Assembly (NCBI GenBank): GCA_900552525.1
Contig: UNSK01000004.1
Coordinates: forward strand, 15,705 to 79,704
Length of the DNA: 64,000 bases
Direction of reading: 5' to 3'
Source: Candidatus Gastranaerophilales bacterium
GTDB lineage: Bacteria > Cyanobacteriota > Vampirovibrionia > Gastranaerophilales > Gastranaerophilaceae
Shown here: piece after piece, positions 14,335 through 23,091 of the stretch
Layout: every line of letters starts with the position of its first letter
How positions within the stretch are numbered: position 1 is the first letter of the stretch
The notes under the pieces: generated by a model
The model's input: the letters and a program-made list of their open reading frames with translations, nothing else
Database searches by the model: none
Told to the model about the DNA's origin: nothing
Translations under genes and position numbers: made by a program

Positions 14335-15141
14335 ATGAAAAAAATTTTTTTGCACATGATTTTAATTTTACTTGCTCTTTCAATGATAGTGCCCTTTTTA
14401 TTAATGTTTTTGATTTCACTCAGCAGCAATGAGAATATTTTTACAGAATACAAATCCATTAATTTATCTTTTGCGGCATACAGAAATGTTTTTGCTTCAA
14501 TTCCTCTTGTAAAATATTTTTTAAACAGCCTTATTGTTGCTTTTATTACTACTCTGGGGCAGGTTATTGTTTCTGCATTTGCCGGTTATGGCTTTGCAAG
14601 ACTAGATTTTAAAGGCAGAGATGCCCTATTTTTTATTATCATTCTTACAATGATGGTTCCGCCACAGGTTAATATTGTTCCGCTTTTTTACATTATGAGT
14701 AAACTTGGATGGATAAATACTTATCAGGCACTGATTGTACCGGGAATTTTCGGCGGATTTGGTGTATTCATGATGAGGCAGTATTTTCAGAGTTTCTCAA
14801 AAGACCTGGAAGATGCTTCTAAGCTTGACGGATGTAATGTTTTTCAAACTTTTTACAAAATAGCTCTTCCCTCTGCTCTTCCCGCAATTGCAACTCTTGG
14901 GATTTTTACTTTTGTGACTACATGGAATAGTTTTATGTGGCCTTTAATTGTAACAAATACGGAGAGTATGCGCACTCTTGCTGTAGGGCTTACTATTTTT
15001 AAAAGCTCGTTTAGAGAAATTACAATGTGGGGTGAGCTTATGGCTTGCTCTTGCATATGTTCAATCCCTGTGATTGCAATTTTTATACTCGGTAAAAAAT
15101 ATTTGATAAATAACCCTATGGCAGGGGCAGTTAAGGAATAA
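14335..15141 (+). CDS. ABC sugar transporter permease (MalG-like)
   Basis: The 268-residue protein has six hydrophobic segments and the inner-membrane permease EAA block, EDASKLDGCNVFQTFYKIALP, at about 162-182. Length and the final GAVKE end fit the carbohydrate-uptake family of MalG/UgpE type. Its usual partners (second permease, binding protein, ATPase) are not in the window, so it depends on genes elsewhere. The start at 14335 is exactly six bases after TATAAT (14323-14328) and lacks a Shine-Dalgarno, suggesting a leaderless mRNA; an upstream ATG at 14308 is less likely. Confidence 0.85.
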   Translation: MKKIFLHMILILLALSMIVPFLLMFLISLSSNENIFTEYKSINLSFAAYRNVFASIPLVKYFLNSLIVAFITTLGQVIVSAFAGYGFARLDFKGRDALFFIIILTMMVPPQVNIVPLFYIMSKLGWINTYQALIVPGIFGGFGVFMMRQYFQSFSKDLEDASKLDGCNVFQTFYKIALPSALPAIATLGIFTFVTTWNSFMWPLIVTNTESMRTLAVGLTIFKSSFREITMWGELMACSCICSIPVIAIFILGKKYLINNPMAGAVKE

Positions 15142-15146
15142 GTGTG

Positions 15147-15175
15147 TTCCCTCTACCTGCGGGAGAGAGGAAGGT
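15147..15175. repeat. Degenerate copy of the CCCTCTCC palindromic repeat
   Basis: CCCTCTACCTGCGGGAGAG and the AGGAAGGTGG that follows resemble, with changes, the repeat at 57388-57425 and the two around the DUF559 gene. It fills the gap between two convergent genes. Confidence 0.4.
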
Positions 15176-15185
15176 GGAAATTAAT

Positions 15186-16841
15186 CTATCCCTCGACAGA
15201 TGCAAGTAATGCATTGACTTCTGCAATCAAATCTTCATTTTTTGTCTTTACTGCATTTACGAGCGCCTTTTTAAGCAGTGATTTTGCTTTGTTTGGGCTG
15301 TTAAAACTAATCATAAGTTCTGCTGCTGCTTTGTAGTTTTGCGCAATTTCTTCAGGAGAATTAGAAAGTTCATAGTTTTTAACAGCTTCTGCGTAGTATT
15401 TTAAAGCTTTGTCCTTTTTCTTGAATTGTACGCAGGCATCTGCAGTGTTGCTTAAAACATAACCTTTCATTGAATTGTCTGTTGTCTGTTCAATGAGTTT
15501 TCTTGCAACATCATAATAATCAAAAGCATTTTCATCATACTTATCAGTAAAGATATTTGCCATTCTTGTAAGTGAATCAGATTGCCCGATTAAGTCATCA
15601 GATTTACCGGCATAAGAAATTGAAGTCATATAGTGGTTTAATGCCGGTCCAACTTCATTAACGTCATCATAAATCTGAGCCATCGAAAAATGTGCTCTTG
15701 ATTTAACATTAACATCTGTAGTGTACTGCAAGGATTTATTGTAGCTGTTAAGTGCCTGAACGAAGTGGTCATTGTCATCATAGATTTTGCCTATTTCCAG
15801 ACAAATTCTTGATTGAGTTTCGTTGTCATTAAGTTCGCTTGCTCTTGCAAAAGCTTCTTTAAACATCTGCATTGCTCTTTGCGGGTTGTTTGAGAATGCC
15901 TGTTTTTTGGCTTCTACAAATAGAGATTTTAATTTAGTGTCCTGTGGAATGATGGTTATATTCGGTTTTTTAGATATTGTTTGTTTGGCCTGGATAAATT
16001 CTTCTTCAAGATTAAGTTCTTCAGGTTCAATTTCGATAATTTCTTCATGAGCTTCCTGAACAACAGGTTCCGGTTCCGGAGCAGGTGCTTGTTCAGTCTG
16101 CTGCTGCGGTGCAGGTTTCTTTTCCTCTCTGTTTTCAGGAAATTTTACAAGGAAGTTCGGGTTAACTTCTGCTTCGTCATAGCTATAGTTAATTCTCTGT
16201 AAAAATAGTGCATCCAGCCAGTTTTGAACAACTTTTGAATCTTTGTTCAAGGTTTCTGAAATATATTTATCCAGCATTGAGGCTGCAATTTTCAAGTTGC
16301 TTTGGATAAGGTTAACCTGCGGATGCGGTTCTCTAACCTGCTGTTCAACAATTTGCAGATAATGATTAACCTGCTCTTCGATATCTGCTGGTGTTGCAAT
16401 TGCCTTAATTGTATTACGAAAATCTTTTATTATCTGTGCAATATTAACTTTATTACTTCTTTGCGGCTGCTGCGGCTGAACCGGTGTTTGTCCTATTGGC
16501 TGATATCCTGCCTGTGCAGCTTGATATTGCATAGGGTTTACCTGATGCTGGTCATATCTTATAGGCGGGGTATTGACTTTGTAACTCTGTCTTTGTGGGT
16601 ATGCTGAAGGATATGCATTTGCAGCAGGAGAATATATTGCTTGACGCGGCGGTGTTTGACTCTGTTGAATATCCTGAGCCCGTCCACGTGCAATGGTCTG
16701 CTGCTGTTGACGTTGCTGCTGCTGGTCTTGCGCGTTTCCGTTATGACCGTCCTTGTCTGCACCGTCACTGCCTGCATTATAATTGCCTGCTTCCCTCTGA
16801 GGATAAGGGCGAGGGCGTACTGTATTCATTGTGTTAAACAA
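15186..16841 (-). CDS. TPR protein with Gln/Pro-rich N-terminal half
   Basis: The 551-residue protein has a disordered first 150 residues rich in Gln, Pro, Tyr and Arg, a helical segment (about 150-210), an acidic linker (around 255-285), and a C-terminal run of tetratricopeptide repeats (about 300-550: KEAFARASELNDNETQSRICL, SYNKSLQYTTDVNVKSRAHF and similar). No catalytic residues are evident, so an adaptor role is likely. AAGGAAGGAC lies nine bases before a TTG at 16841; the ATG at 16829 is an alternative. It lies between typA and the permease on the minus strand. Confidence 0.75.
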   Translation of the reverse strand: MFNTMNTVRPRPYPQREAGNYNAGSDGADKDGHNGNAQDQQQQRQQQQTIARGRAQDIQQSQTPPRQAIYSPAANAYPSAYPQRQSYKVNTPPIRYDQHQVNPMQYQAAQAGYQPIGQTPVQPQQPQRSNKVNIAQIIKDFRNTIKAIATPADIEEQVNHYLQIVEQQVREPHPQVNLIQSNLKIAASMLDKYISETLNKDSKVVQNWLDALFLQRINYSYDEAEVNPNFLVKFPENREEKKPAPQQQTEQAPAPEPEPVVQEAHEEIIEIEPEELNLEEEFIQAKQTISKKPNITIIPQDTKLKSLFVEAKKQAFSNNPQRAMQMFKEAFARASELNDNETQSRICLEIGKIYDDNDHFVQALNSYNKSLQYTTDVNVKSRAHFSMAQIYDDVNEVGPALNHYMTSISYAGKSDDLIGQSDSLTRMANIFTDKYDENAFDYYDVARKLIEQTTDNSMKGYVLSNTADACVQFKKKDKALKYYAEAVKNYELSNSPEEIAQNYKAAAELMISFNSPNKAKSLLKKALVNAVKTKNEDLIAEVNALLASVEG

Positions 16842-16898
16842 TATAAACCGTCCTTCCTTTAATGATATCGGATATTATCTGACGTTCTTTACCGTTTT

Positions 16899-16932
16899 AA
16901 AAAAATATCGTACAAACGTACGATATTTTTTT
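16899..16932. terminator. Bidirectional terminator downstream of typA
   Basis: AAAAAAATATCGTAC (16899-16913) and GTACGATATTTTTTT (16918-16932) form a perfect 15-bp stem with an AAAC loop. Confidence 0.85.
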
Positions 16933-16976
16933 AATGAATACTTTGGTTTTGTCAAATTTCGTAGTTTTACTATTTA

Positions 16977-18770
16977 TTATATGCTCTTAAATTTAACTAA
17001 ATCTTGTTTTCTCATCCTGATATTTTCAGGGGTGATTTCAACAAGTTCATCATCTCCGATGTATTCAAGGCAATCCTCAAGCGATAATTCCTTATGTGCC
17101 TGAAGAGTTACCATGACATCAGCAGTTGCACTCCGCATATTTGTCAGTTTCTTTGTCTTGCAAATGTTTACAACAATGTCCTGAGGCCTGTTGCCTTCGC
17201 CTATTATCATTCCTCTATAAACCTTTGTCTTAGGAGTTACAAAGAACACACCTCTGTCCTCAAATTGCGCAAGAGCATAAGGAATAGCTTCTCCCTGTTC
17301 GTGGGCAAGTATAGAACCGCTTCGTTGTTTAGGAATATCGCCGGCAAACGGTTTGTATTCATCAAAAGTATGGTACATAATACCTTCGCCGCGTGTCATA
17401 CGAATAAATTCGCTTCTAAATCCTATTAAACCTCTTGCCGGAATAGAAAATTTCATGCTGGTTCGGTTTCCGTTATTACTCATTTCAAGCATTGTTGCTT
17501 TTCTGCCTGAAAGTCTGTCAATACAAGAACCAGCATATTCTTCCGGAACGTCTACAAGAAGATTTTCAAAAGGTTCTTGCAGATTTTCACCTTCGCCCTT
17601 GTAGATTACTTCAGGTTTAGAAACCTGAAATTCGTAACCTTCACGACGCATTGTTTCGATTAAAATTCCGAGGTGAAGTTCTCCTCTTCCGCTTACTTTA
17701 AAGCAGTCGGTTGAGTCGGTATCTTCGACTCTCAAACTAACATTCTTTTCAAGCTCATCATAAAGTCGTTTTCTAAGCTGTCTGGAAGTTACAAATTTCC
17801 CTTCCTGACCTGCAAAAGGACTGTCGTTAACAGAAAAATTCATCTGCAATGTCGGCTCATCAACATGAATAAGCGGCAGCGGATTAATGTTGTTAGGGTC
17901 ACAGAGAGTTTCACCGATATGAATATCAGAAAAACCTGCAATACCTACAATGTCACCGGCTTCAGATTCATTAATTTCCACTCTTCCAAGGTCTTTAAAA
18001 CCGAATAGTTTTGTAACTTTTCCTCGTTCAATTGAGCCGTCTGCTTTCACCCATGCAACCTGATCCTGCGAATGTATACGTCCGTTGACAACACGTCCGA
18101 TAACAATTCTTCCTACATATTCGTTGTAGTCAAGAGTTGTTGCTCTGAACTGGAAAGGTTTGTCAGCATCGCCGGAAGGGGCTTGAATATTTTCAATGAT
18201 ACAGTCAAGAAGCGGAACCATATCTTTCTTTTCATCATCAAGGTGTTTAATAGCATAACCGTTTAAGCTGCTTGAATAAATGTAGGGAAAGTCAATCAAA
18301 TCTTCTCTGTCAGTGAGTTCTGTAAACAGGTCGAATACTTTATCAAGAGTACCGTCAGGGTCGGCCGCCGGCTTATCAATTTTGTTTATAACAACAATGA
18401 TTTTAATTCCTAGCTCAAGAGCTTTAGATAGTACAAATCTTGTTTGAGGCATCGGGCCTTCTGCTGCGTCAACAATCAAGAGAGCGCCGTCAACCATACC
18501 TAAAACACGTTCAACTTCTCCGCCAAAATCCGCGTGTCCCGGTGTGTCTACAACGTTAATCTTTGTTCCCTTGTAATCAATCGAAATGTTTTTGGAAAGA
18601 ATAGTAATTCCTCTTTCTCTTTCCAAATCGTTGCTGTCAAGAACTCTTTCCTGAACCTGCTGATTCTCTCTGAAAGCACCGCCTTGCTTAAGCATACAGT
18701 CAACCAGAGTTGTTTTACCATGGTCAACGTGCGCAATTATTGCGATATTTCGTATATTTTTGTTAGTCAT
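16977..18770 (-). CDS. typA: Ribosome-associated GTPase TypA/BipA
   Basis: The 597-residue protein has the translational GTPase G1 ([12 protein letters not shown], residues 13-24), G2 (RGIT), G3 ([12 protein letters not shown]), G4 (NKID) and G5-like (SSLNG) motifs, then an EF-Tu-like domain 2, and the BipA-specific C-terminal region ([36 protein letters not shown]). BipA helps ribosome assembly and stress growth. Length is normal. A strong terminator follows the gene and a long intergenic region precedes it, so it is probably monocistronic. Confidence 0.97.
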   Translation of the reverse strand: MTNKNIRNIAIIAHVDHGKTTLVDCMLKQGGAFRENQQVQERVLDSNDLERERGITILSKNISIDYKGTKINVVDTPGHADFGGEVERVLGMVDGALLIVDAAEGPMPQTRFVLSKALELGIKIIVVINKIDKPAADPDGTLDKVFDLFTELTDREDLIDFPYIYSSSLNGYAIKHLDDEKKDMVPLLDCIIENIQAPSGDADKPFQFRATTLDYNEYVGRIVIGRVVNGRIHSQDQVAWVKADGSIERGKVTKLFGFKDLGRVEINESEAGDIVGIAGFSDIHIGETLCDPNNINPLPLIHVDEPTLQMNFSVNDSPFAGQEGKFVTSRQLRKRLYDELEKNVSLRVEDTDSTDCFKVSGRGELHLGILIETMRREGYEFQVSKPEVIYKGEGENLQEPFENLLVDVPEEYAGSCIDRLSGRKATMLEMSNNGNRTSMKFSIPARGLIGFRSEFIRMTRGEGIMYHTFDEYKPFAGDIPKQRSGSILAHEQGEAIPYALAQFEDRGVFFVTPKTKVYRGMIIGEGNRPQDIVVNICKTKKLTNMRSATADVMVTLQAHKELSLEDCLEYIGDDELVEITPENIRMRKQDLVKFKSI

Positions 18771-18790
18771 ATTTCCATTCCCTATTGTTA

Positions 18791-19190
18791 GTTTCGTCTA
18801 GTGTTGTTTTTACACTTATATTGTAAACAATCAAGAGGTAAATACAAGAGGGGGCAAATATTTACACCCGTGCGCGGCACCCATGCCAACATCGTTACAA
18901 AACTTAACTTCTGAAAAAATCCATGCAAACATGCAAAGCACATGGGTTTTCATGATTTAAATCGCTGTAAACATGTATTTGTGCGAGTTTAGCATGAGCC
19001 GGAAACTGCAAGAGGTAATAAATTCAGGACTTTGCAAGTCCTTTAAGAAATCGTTACAATTGCCTGTATGTGGGTTGTAAATAACCTCTTAACCTATATA
19101 ATAGAAATATGTTAAGGAGTTTTGGGGATTTCCTTAATAATCAATTAGTTAAATCACAAACAAAATAAAAATAAACTTTGGGAGGAATAA
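18791..19190. other. 400-base intergenic region without a gene
   Basis: No convincing open frame is present. The left half holds a GC-richer patch (CCCGTGCGCGGCACCCATGCC, near 18868) and loose repeats of ATGCAAACATGCAAAG type. The right half holds a hairpin AGGACTT-TGC-AAGTCCT (19026-19042) and then a promoter. An untranslated RNA or a long regulatory leader is possible, but no known family is recognised. Confidence 0.3.
19075..19102 (+). promoter_or_regulatory. Sigma-70 type promoter of the 72-aa gene
   Basis: TTGTAA (19075-19080), a 16-base spacer, TATAAT (19097-19102). It leaves a leader of about 80 bases before the GTG at 19191. Confidence 0.6.
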
Positions 19191-19409
19191 GTGTTTAAGA
19201 GTCGTGATATGGGAAGAGCTATTGCCGTAAAGAGATGGACTCCAACGGCATTGGAATGTTACAAGCGCGGATGTGTATGTGAAGGCTGCTTTTATAGTGA
19301 CTTTTTCAGTGCAACTGCACAAAAGTGCCAGATGAAAGCTGCTGTTTTAGAGCTTGTAAGAACCATTGGCGCTCCAAATGTTGAACTGCCTCAAATTATT
19401 GAAGGATAA
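19191..19409 (+). CDS. Small Cys-rich conserved-looking protein, 72 aa
   Basis: The start is a GTG set by a strong GGGAGGAA six bases upstream. The product has CYKRGCVCEGCFYSDFF (C-x4-C-x-C-x2-C) and a later KCQMK, five cysteines in 26 residues, which suggests zinc or Fe-S binding. The N terminus (GRAIAVKRWTP) is basic, fitting a nucleic-acid or ribosome contact. It sits just upstream of hpf but that gene has its own promoter. The function is not recognised. Confidence 0.6.
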   Translation: MFKSRDMGRAIAVKRWTPTALECYKRGCVCEGCFYSDFFSATAQKCQMKAAVLELVRTIGAPNVELPQIIEG

Positions 19410-19428
19410 GGAACATAGCACACTGAGC

Positions 19429-19457
19429 TTGAAAAGAACTGAATAATGTTGTACAAT
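19429..19457 (+). promoter_or_regulatory. Sigma-70 promoter of hpf
   Basis: TTGAAA (19429-19434), a 17-base spacer and TACAAT (19452-19457); AGGAGGTG follows as a strong ribosome site before the ATG at 19485. Confidence 0.65.
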
Positions 19458-19484
19458 AAAAAGGTAGTACATTAGGAGGTGTAA

Positions 19485-19847
19485 ATGCATATACACGTAA
19501 ATGGTAAGAACATTGAGATTACAGATGCTATCAAAGCTTATGTAAAAGAGAAAATCGGAAAAGTGGCTAACCACTATGACCAGATTACAGGCATTGATGT
19601 AGTTCTTTCTGTAATCAAAAATCCGGCAGCAACAGGCAAACATGTGGCAGAAGTGTCATGCAAAATGAATACAGGTGTTGTTCATTGTGAGGAAGCTGCT
19701 GAATCTATGTATGCAAGCATCGATTTGTTGGCTGATAAGTTATCAAGACAGGTAAAGAAATTCAAAGACAAAGCTTTATCTTCAGACAAGGCCTCTATCA
19801 GAAATGCTGAAGCAGAAGAAAAAGTTGAAGAGGCTGTAGAAAGCTAG
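19485..19847 (+). CDS. hpf: Ribosome hibernation promoting factor (short form)
   Basis: The 120-residue protein matches the HPF/YfiA fold: MHIHVNGKNIEITDAIKAYV, then VVLSVIKN, and the helix SMYASIDLLADKLSRQVKKFK. It dimerises or inactivates 70S ribosomes under starvation. The long-form C-terminal dimerisation domain is absent; instead there is a short acidic tail. It has its own TTGAAA/TACAAT promoter and the best Shine-Dalgarno in the area, which suits a strongly induced stress gene. Confidence 0.93.
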   Translation: MHIHVNGKNIEITDAIKAYVKEKIGKVANHYDQITGIDVVLSVIKNPAATGKHVAEVSCKMNTGVVHCEEAAESMYASIDLLADKLSRQVKKFKDKALSSDKASIRNAEAEEKVEEAVES

Positions 19848-19866
19848 TTCGTACAAAAAACAGAAA

Positions 19867-20661
19867 ATGATTAATAATCAAAAAGTTATAGTAATAATGC
19901 CTGCATATAATGCAGAGAAAACTTTAGAAAAAACTTATAATGAGATTTATCAAAATTTCGTCGACGAGATTATCCTTGTCGACGATTTCTCTTCTGACAA
20001 TACAAAAGAGATTGCTAAGGACTTAAATATAACAACGATTGTTCATGAACAGAACAAAGGTTACGGAGGAAACCAGAAATCCTGTTACCGTGCTGCATTA
20101 AAGGCCGGTGCTGATATTGTTATTATGCTGCATCCTGATTACCAGTACACACCTAAGCTTATTCCTGCAATTGCTTCTATGATGGCATTTGGAGAATATG
20201 ATGCTGTAATTGCATCAAGAATGCTCGGAAATTCTGCTTTGAAAGGCGGAATGCCTGTTTACAAATTTGTATCTAACAGGTTTTTAACAGAGTTTGAAAA
20301 TTTTGTAATCGGGGAAAAACTATCAGAGTATCACACAGGGTTTAGAGGATTTACAAAAAATATTCTTGAAAATTTACCTCTTGAAGATTGCAGTGATGAT
20401 TTTATTTTTGACAACGAAATGTTAGCCTTGATTTTGTATAATGGTTATAAAATCGGAGAGATTTCCTGTCCTACCAAGTATTTTGCCGAGGCTTCATCTA
20501 TAAATTTTGCGCGTTCTTGTAAATATGGACTGGAAGTTTTGGGAGTAAGTTTGAAATACCGTCTTGCAAAGATGGGATTCAAAATAAGCCTGTTTAGTAA
20601 AAAGGGCAGGGTTTTAGATACTGGAAAAGAGCTTAATTATTATAACAAGAGGGAAGTATGA
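19867..20661 (+). CDS. Family 2 glycosyltransferase
   Basis: The 264-residue protein begins with a GT-A fold: VIVIMPAYNAEKTLEKTYNEI, then EIILVDDFSSDNT. A second acidic site lies in MLHPDYQY and the acceptor part in YHTGFRGFTKNIL and DDFIFDNEMLALIL. The layout resembles dolichol- or undecaprenyl-phosphate sugar transferases without their C-terminal membrane anchor. It probably makes lipid-linked sugars. It overlaps rdgB by four bases, so the two are translationally coupled. Confidence 0.88.
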   Translation: MINNQKVIVIMPAYNAEKTLEKTYNEIYQNFVDEIILVDDFSSDNTKEIAKDLNITTIVHEQNKGYGGNQKSCYRAALKAGADIVIMLHPDYQYTPKLIPAIASMMAFGEYDAVIASRMLGNSALKGGMPVYKFVSNRFLTEFENFVIGEKLSEYHTGFRGFTKNILENLPLEDCSDDFIFDNEMLALILYNGYKIGEISCPTKYFAEASSINFARSCKYGLEVLGVSLKYRLAKMGFKISLFSKKGRVLDTGKELNYYNKREV

Positions 20662-21227
20662 AAATAGTTTTAGCGACATCAAATAAGCATAAGGTGCAGG
20701 AAATTAATGACATTGTAGCCGGGCTGGGTATTGAGTTTATTCTTCCGCCGGAGGGCTTTGACCCAGTAGAGAATGGAGAAACTTTTGAGGCGAACTCCAG
20801 GATAAAGGCACTTGCTGCGTGGGAAATTTCAAAAAACTGGTCGCTGGCGGATGATTCCGGTTTGTGTATTAAAGCTCTTGGCGGAAAACCGGGAATTCAT
20901 TCTGCAAGATATGCAGAAACTCCGCAAAAACGAATTGAGCGCGTTTTAAATGAAATGCAAGGTATTAAGGAAAGAGATGCAGAATTTGTATGTGCAATGA
21001 CGCTTGTGAACCCTGAGGGGAAAGTTGTTTTTTCCTGCAAGGGGATATGTGAGGGTTCGATTACAGAGAAGCCTGCCGGTGTTAATGGTTTTGGCTATGA
21101 TCCAATTTTTCTTGTGAAGGGTGATAAGAGAACTATGGCTGAGTTAAGCGAGGAAGAAAAAAATCAGATTTCGCACAGGTCAAGAGCACTGAACCAAATT
21201 GTGGATTATATGAAGCATAATTTGTAA
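20658..21227 (+). CDS. rdgB: XTP/dITP diphosphatase (RdgB/HAM1)
   Basis: The 189-residue enzyme starts with IVLATSNKHKVQEI and has ENGETFEANSRIKA, LADDSGLCIKALGGKPGIHSARY, and GFGYDPIF, all diagnostic of the HAM1 family. It removes non-canonical purine triphosphates (ITP, XTP) from the nucleotide pool. Full normal length. It is coupled by a 4-base overlap to the glycosyltransferase gene. Confidence 0.95.
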   Translation: MKIVLATSNKHKVQEINDIVAGLGIEFILPPEGFDPVENGETFEANSRIKALAAWEISKNWSLADDSGLCIKALGGKPGIHSARYAETPQKRIERVLNEMQGIKERDAEFVCAMTLVNPEGKVVFSCKGICEGSITEKPAGVNGFGYDPIFLVKGDKRTMAELSEEEKNQISHRSRALNQIVDYMKHNL

Positions 21228-21332
21228 AGATTTTGTAATAAAGTGTTATGAAATCACTAAATGTGGAATATATTATATATGGATATGTTTAAATCAGGTG
21301 TAAATAATACCCCTGAAACCCTTACGGCTGTA

Positions 21333-21343
21333 GGGGGGGGGGG
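21333..21343. repeat. Poly-G tract, 11 G
   Basis: Eleven consecutive G in an AT-rich gap, 44 bases before the flagellin ATG. Homopolymers of this length slip easily during replication; a change of length would alter the flagellin leader or promoter spacing. Confidence 0.85.
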
Positions 21344-21386
21344 CTAAATACCCTAATTTACAGGGCTTTTTAAGCGAGGTGTTAAA

Positions 21387-23069
21387 ATGAAAATTAACAC
21401 CAATTTATCAAGCTTAATCGTCCAATCCAACTTAAAAGCATCAACCAACGGATTAAATACAGCAATAGAGCGCATGTCAACTGGTTTTAAGATAAACCAT
21501 GCGAAAGACAATGCTGCTAATTATTCAATAAATACAAAGCTCTCAAGTAAATTGTCGTCCTATAAAATCGCTCAGGATAATGTATATATGGGCTTAGATA
21601 TGGTTATGACTGCAATGGATAGTCTTGATTTAATCTCCAGTCATCTATCACGAATGCGTGATTTAGCAGAGCAGGCTGCTAATGGAACTTATGGTGCAAG
21701 CTCTTTGCAATCCATTCAATCTGAAATAAATGCCCGTTCAGACGAGATTACTAGATTAGTTTCAAATACAGAGTTTAATAATGTGAAACTCTTTGATGGA
21801 GAACCAGAGCGCACCGGGGATTTTATTCAGGCTGTTAGGCCATTGACAGAGGACGAAGCAATTGCTCAGGGTTATACAATCATAACAACTGCAGATGAGC
21901 TTCAGGCAATGCAATATGACTTGAGTGGTAAATATATTCTTATGAATGATATAGATCTTTCTGGATATGAATGGACTCCAGTAGGCAATAATGATATGGG
22001 GCCATTTAAGGGCGTATTTAATGGTAACGGAAAAGTCGTAAAAAATCTTTCAATTAATAGACCTTCAGAAACAATGCAAGGATTTTTTGGCAATGCTTCA
22101 AATGCAATAATAAAGAATGTTGGACTAGAAAATGTTGATATCATCAGTAATGAATCTACGGCCGGTTTGCTCGCAGGTACTGGTAGTAACGCATCAATTA
22201 CAAATTGTTATGTTACAGGGAAGCTAAAAGGATATGCATCTGTTAGTGGATTGGCTTCAGATTTACGTGGAACAGTGGAAGCCTGTTATACCAATGTTTC
22301 TATTTCTGTTTCAACAGGAGGTAACGGCGGTTTGATAGGAACGTTCAGGGGTGGCAGCATAAAGAATTCGTATTCAGAAGGAAATATGTATGGAATGCAT
22401 TCTGGTATGTCTGGAGGTTTTATAGGAGAAATAAACAATGCAGTGGTTGAAAATTGTTACAGCTCAGTAACATCTTCTAGCTTTTATTATGGATTCGCAT
22501 GTGAGGCTGATAGTGATTCAACAATATTGAATTCCTATGTTAATAACGAAAAAACTTCTAATACACGTCCTCCAGTAGGGTATAATAATTCTACTGGAAC
22601 GGTAGCCGGGGTAAGTACAAAAGAGCTTAATGAAATGATAAGTAATGGTGTATTGCCAAAGATTGCAGATTCTTTGTTGACATATTCACCTACAGAGTTT
22701 CAAGTTGGAGTTGATTCTTCAGACAGTTCTCGTATTTCATTAAATATATCTTTTGCCTTGACCGTTCCAAAGATAAATTTGTCAACTTCTGATAATGCCC
22801 GTAAATCTTTAGAAAAAATAGACGAACTTATAAAACGTGTAAATACAAAGCAAACGGAGTATGGAGCAGCTTATAATAGGCTCGAGTCTGCACTTGAAAC
22901 TATTGGTGTAAGTATTGATAATCTGACCTCAACACAATCAACCATTCGTGATTCTGATATTGCTGAGGAATCAAGCGCTTATATCAGAAATCAGATTTTA
23001 CAGCAAGCCGCGGCCACCCTAATGTCTACAGCAAATCAAACACCTGCTATAGCGCTACAATTATTGTAA
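21387..23069 (+). CDS. fliC: Flagellin with GLUG-like insert
   Basis: The 560-residue protein has a typical flagellin N-terminal D0/D1 region (residues 1-140: NTNLSSLIVQSNLKAS, then SSHLSRMRDLAEQAANGTYG) and C-terminal region (about 445-560, ending in NQILQQAAATLMSTANQ). Between them is a domain of repeated beta-helix units of GLUG type (GLLAGTGSNASITNCYVTGKLKG, GLIGTFRGGSIKNSYSEG and others), preceded by a segment NDIDLSGYEWTPVG typical of GLUG domain borders. The insert carries several Cys residues, rare in flagellins. It would be exposed on the filament surface. GAGGTG precedes the ATG; an 11-G tract lies upstream. Confidence 0.92.
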   Translation: MKINTNLSSLIVQSNLKASTNGLNTAIERMSTGFKINHAKDNAANYSINTKLSSKLSSYKIAQDNVYMGLDMVMTAMDSLDLISSHLSRMRDLAEQAANGTYGASSLQSIQSEINARSDEITRLVSNTEFNNVKLFDGEPERTGDFIQAVRPLTEDEAIAQGYTIITTADELQAMQYDLSGKYILMNDIDLSGYEWTPVGNNDMGPFKGVFNGNGKVVKNLSINRPSETMQGFFGNASNAIIKNVGLENVDIISNESTAGLLAGTGSNASITNCYVTGKLKGYASVSGLASDLRGTVEACYTNVSISVSTGGNGGLIGTFRGGSIKNSYSEGNMYGMHSGMSGGFIGEINNAVVENCYSSVTSSSFYYGFACEADSDSTILNSYVNNEKTSNTRPPVGYNNSTGTVAGVSTKELNEMISNGVLPKIADSLLTYSPTEFQVGVDSSDSSRISLNISFALTVPKINLSTSDNARKSLEKIDELIKRVNTKQTEYGAAYNRLESALETIGVSIDNLTSTQSTIRDSDIAEESSAYIRNQILQQAAATLMSTANQTPAIALQLL

Positions 23070-23091
23070 AAATTTATCCATGTGCAGACCA

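Noticed and set aside
15823..16862. Several plus-strand frames opposite the Gln/Pro-rich TPR gene
   Set aside because: They are Leu/Ser/Cys-rich mirror translations of a biased coding sequence, typical of antisense shadows.
18791..19190. A known riboswitch, SRP RNA, 6S RNA or tmRNA
   Set aside because: No conserved core of these families could be recognised; recorded only as a possible structured region.
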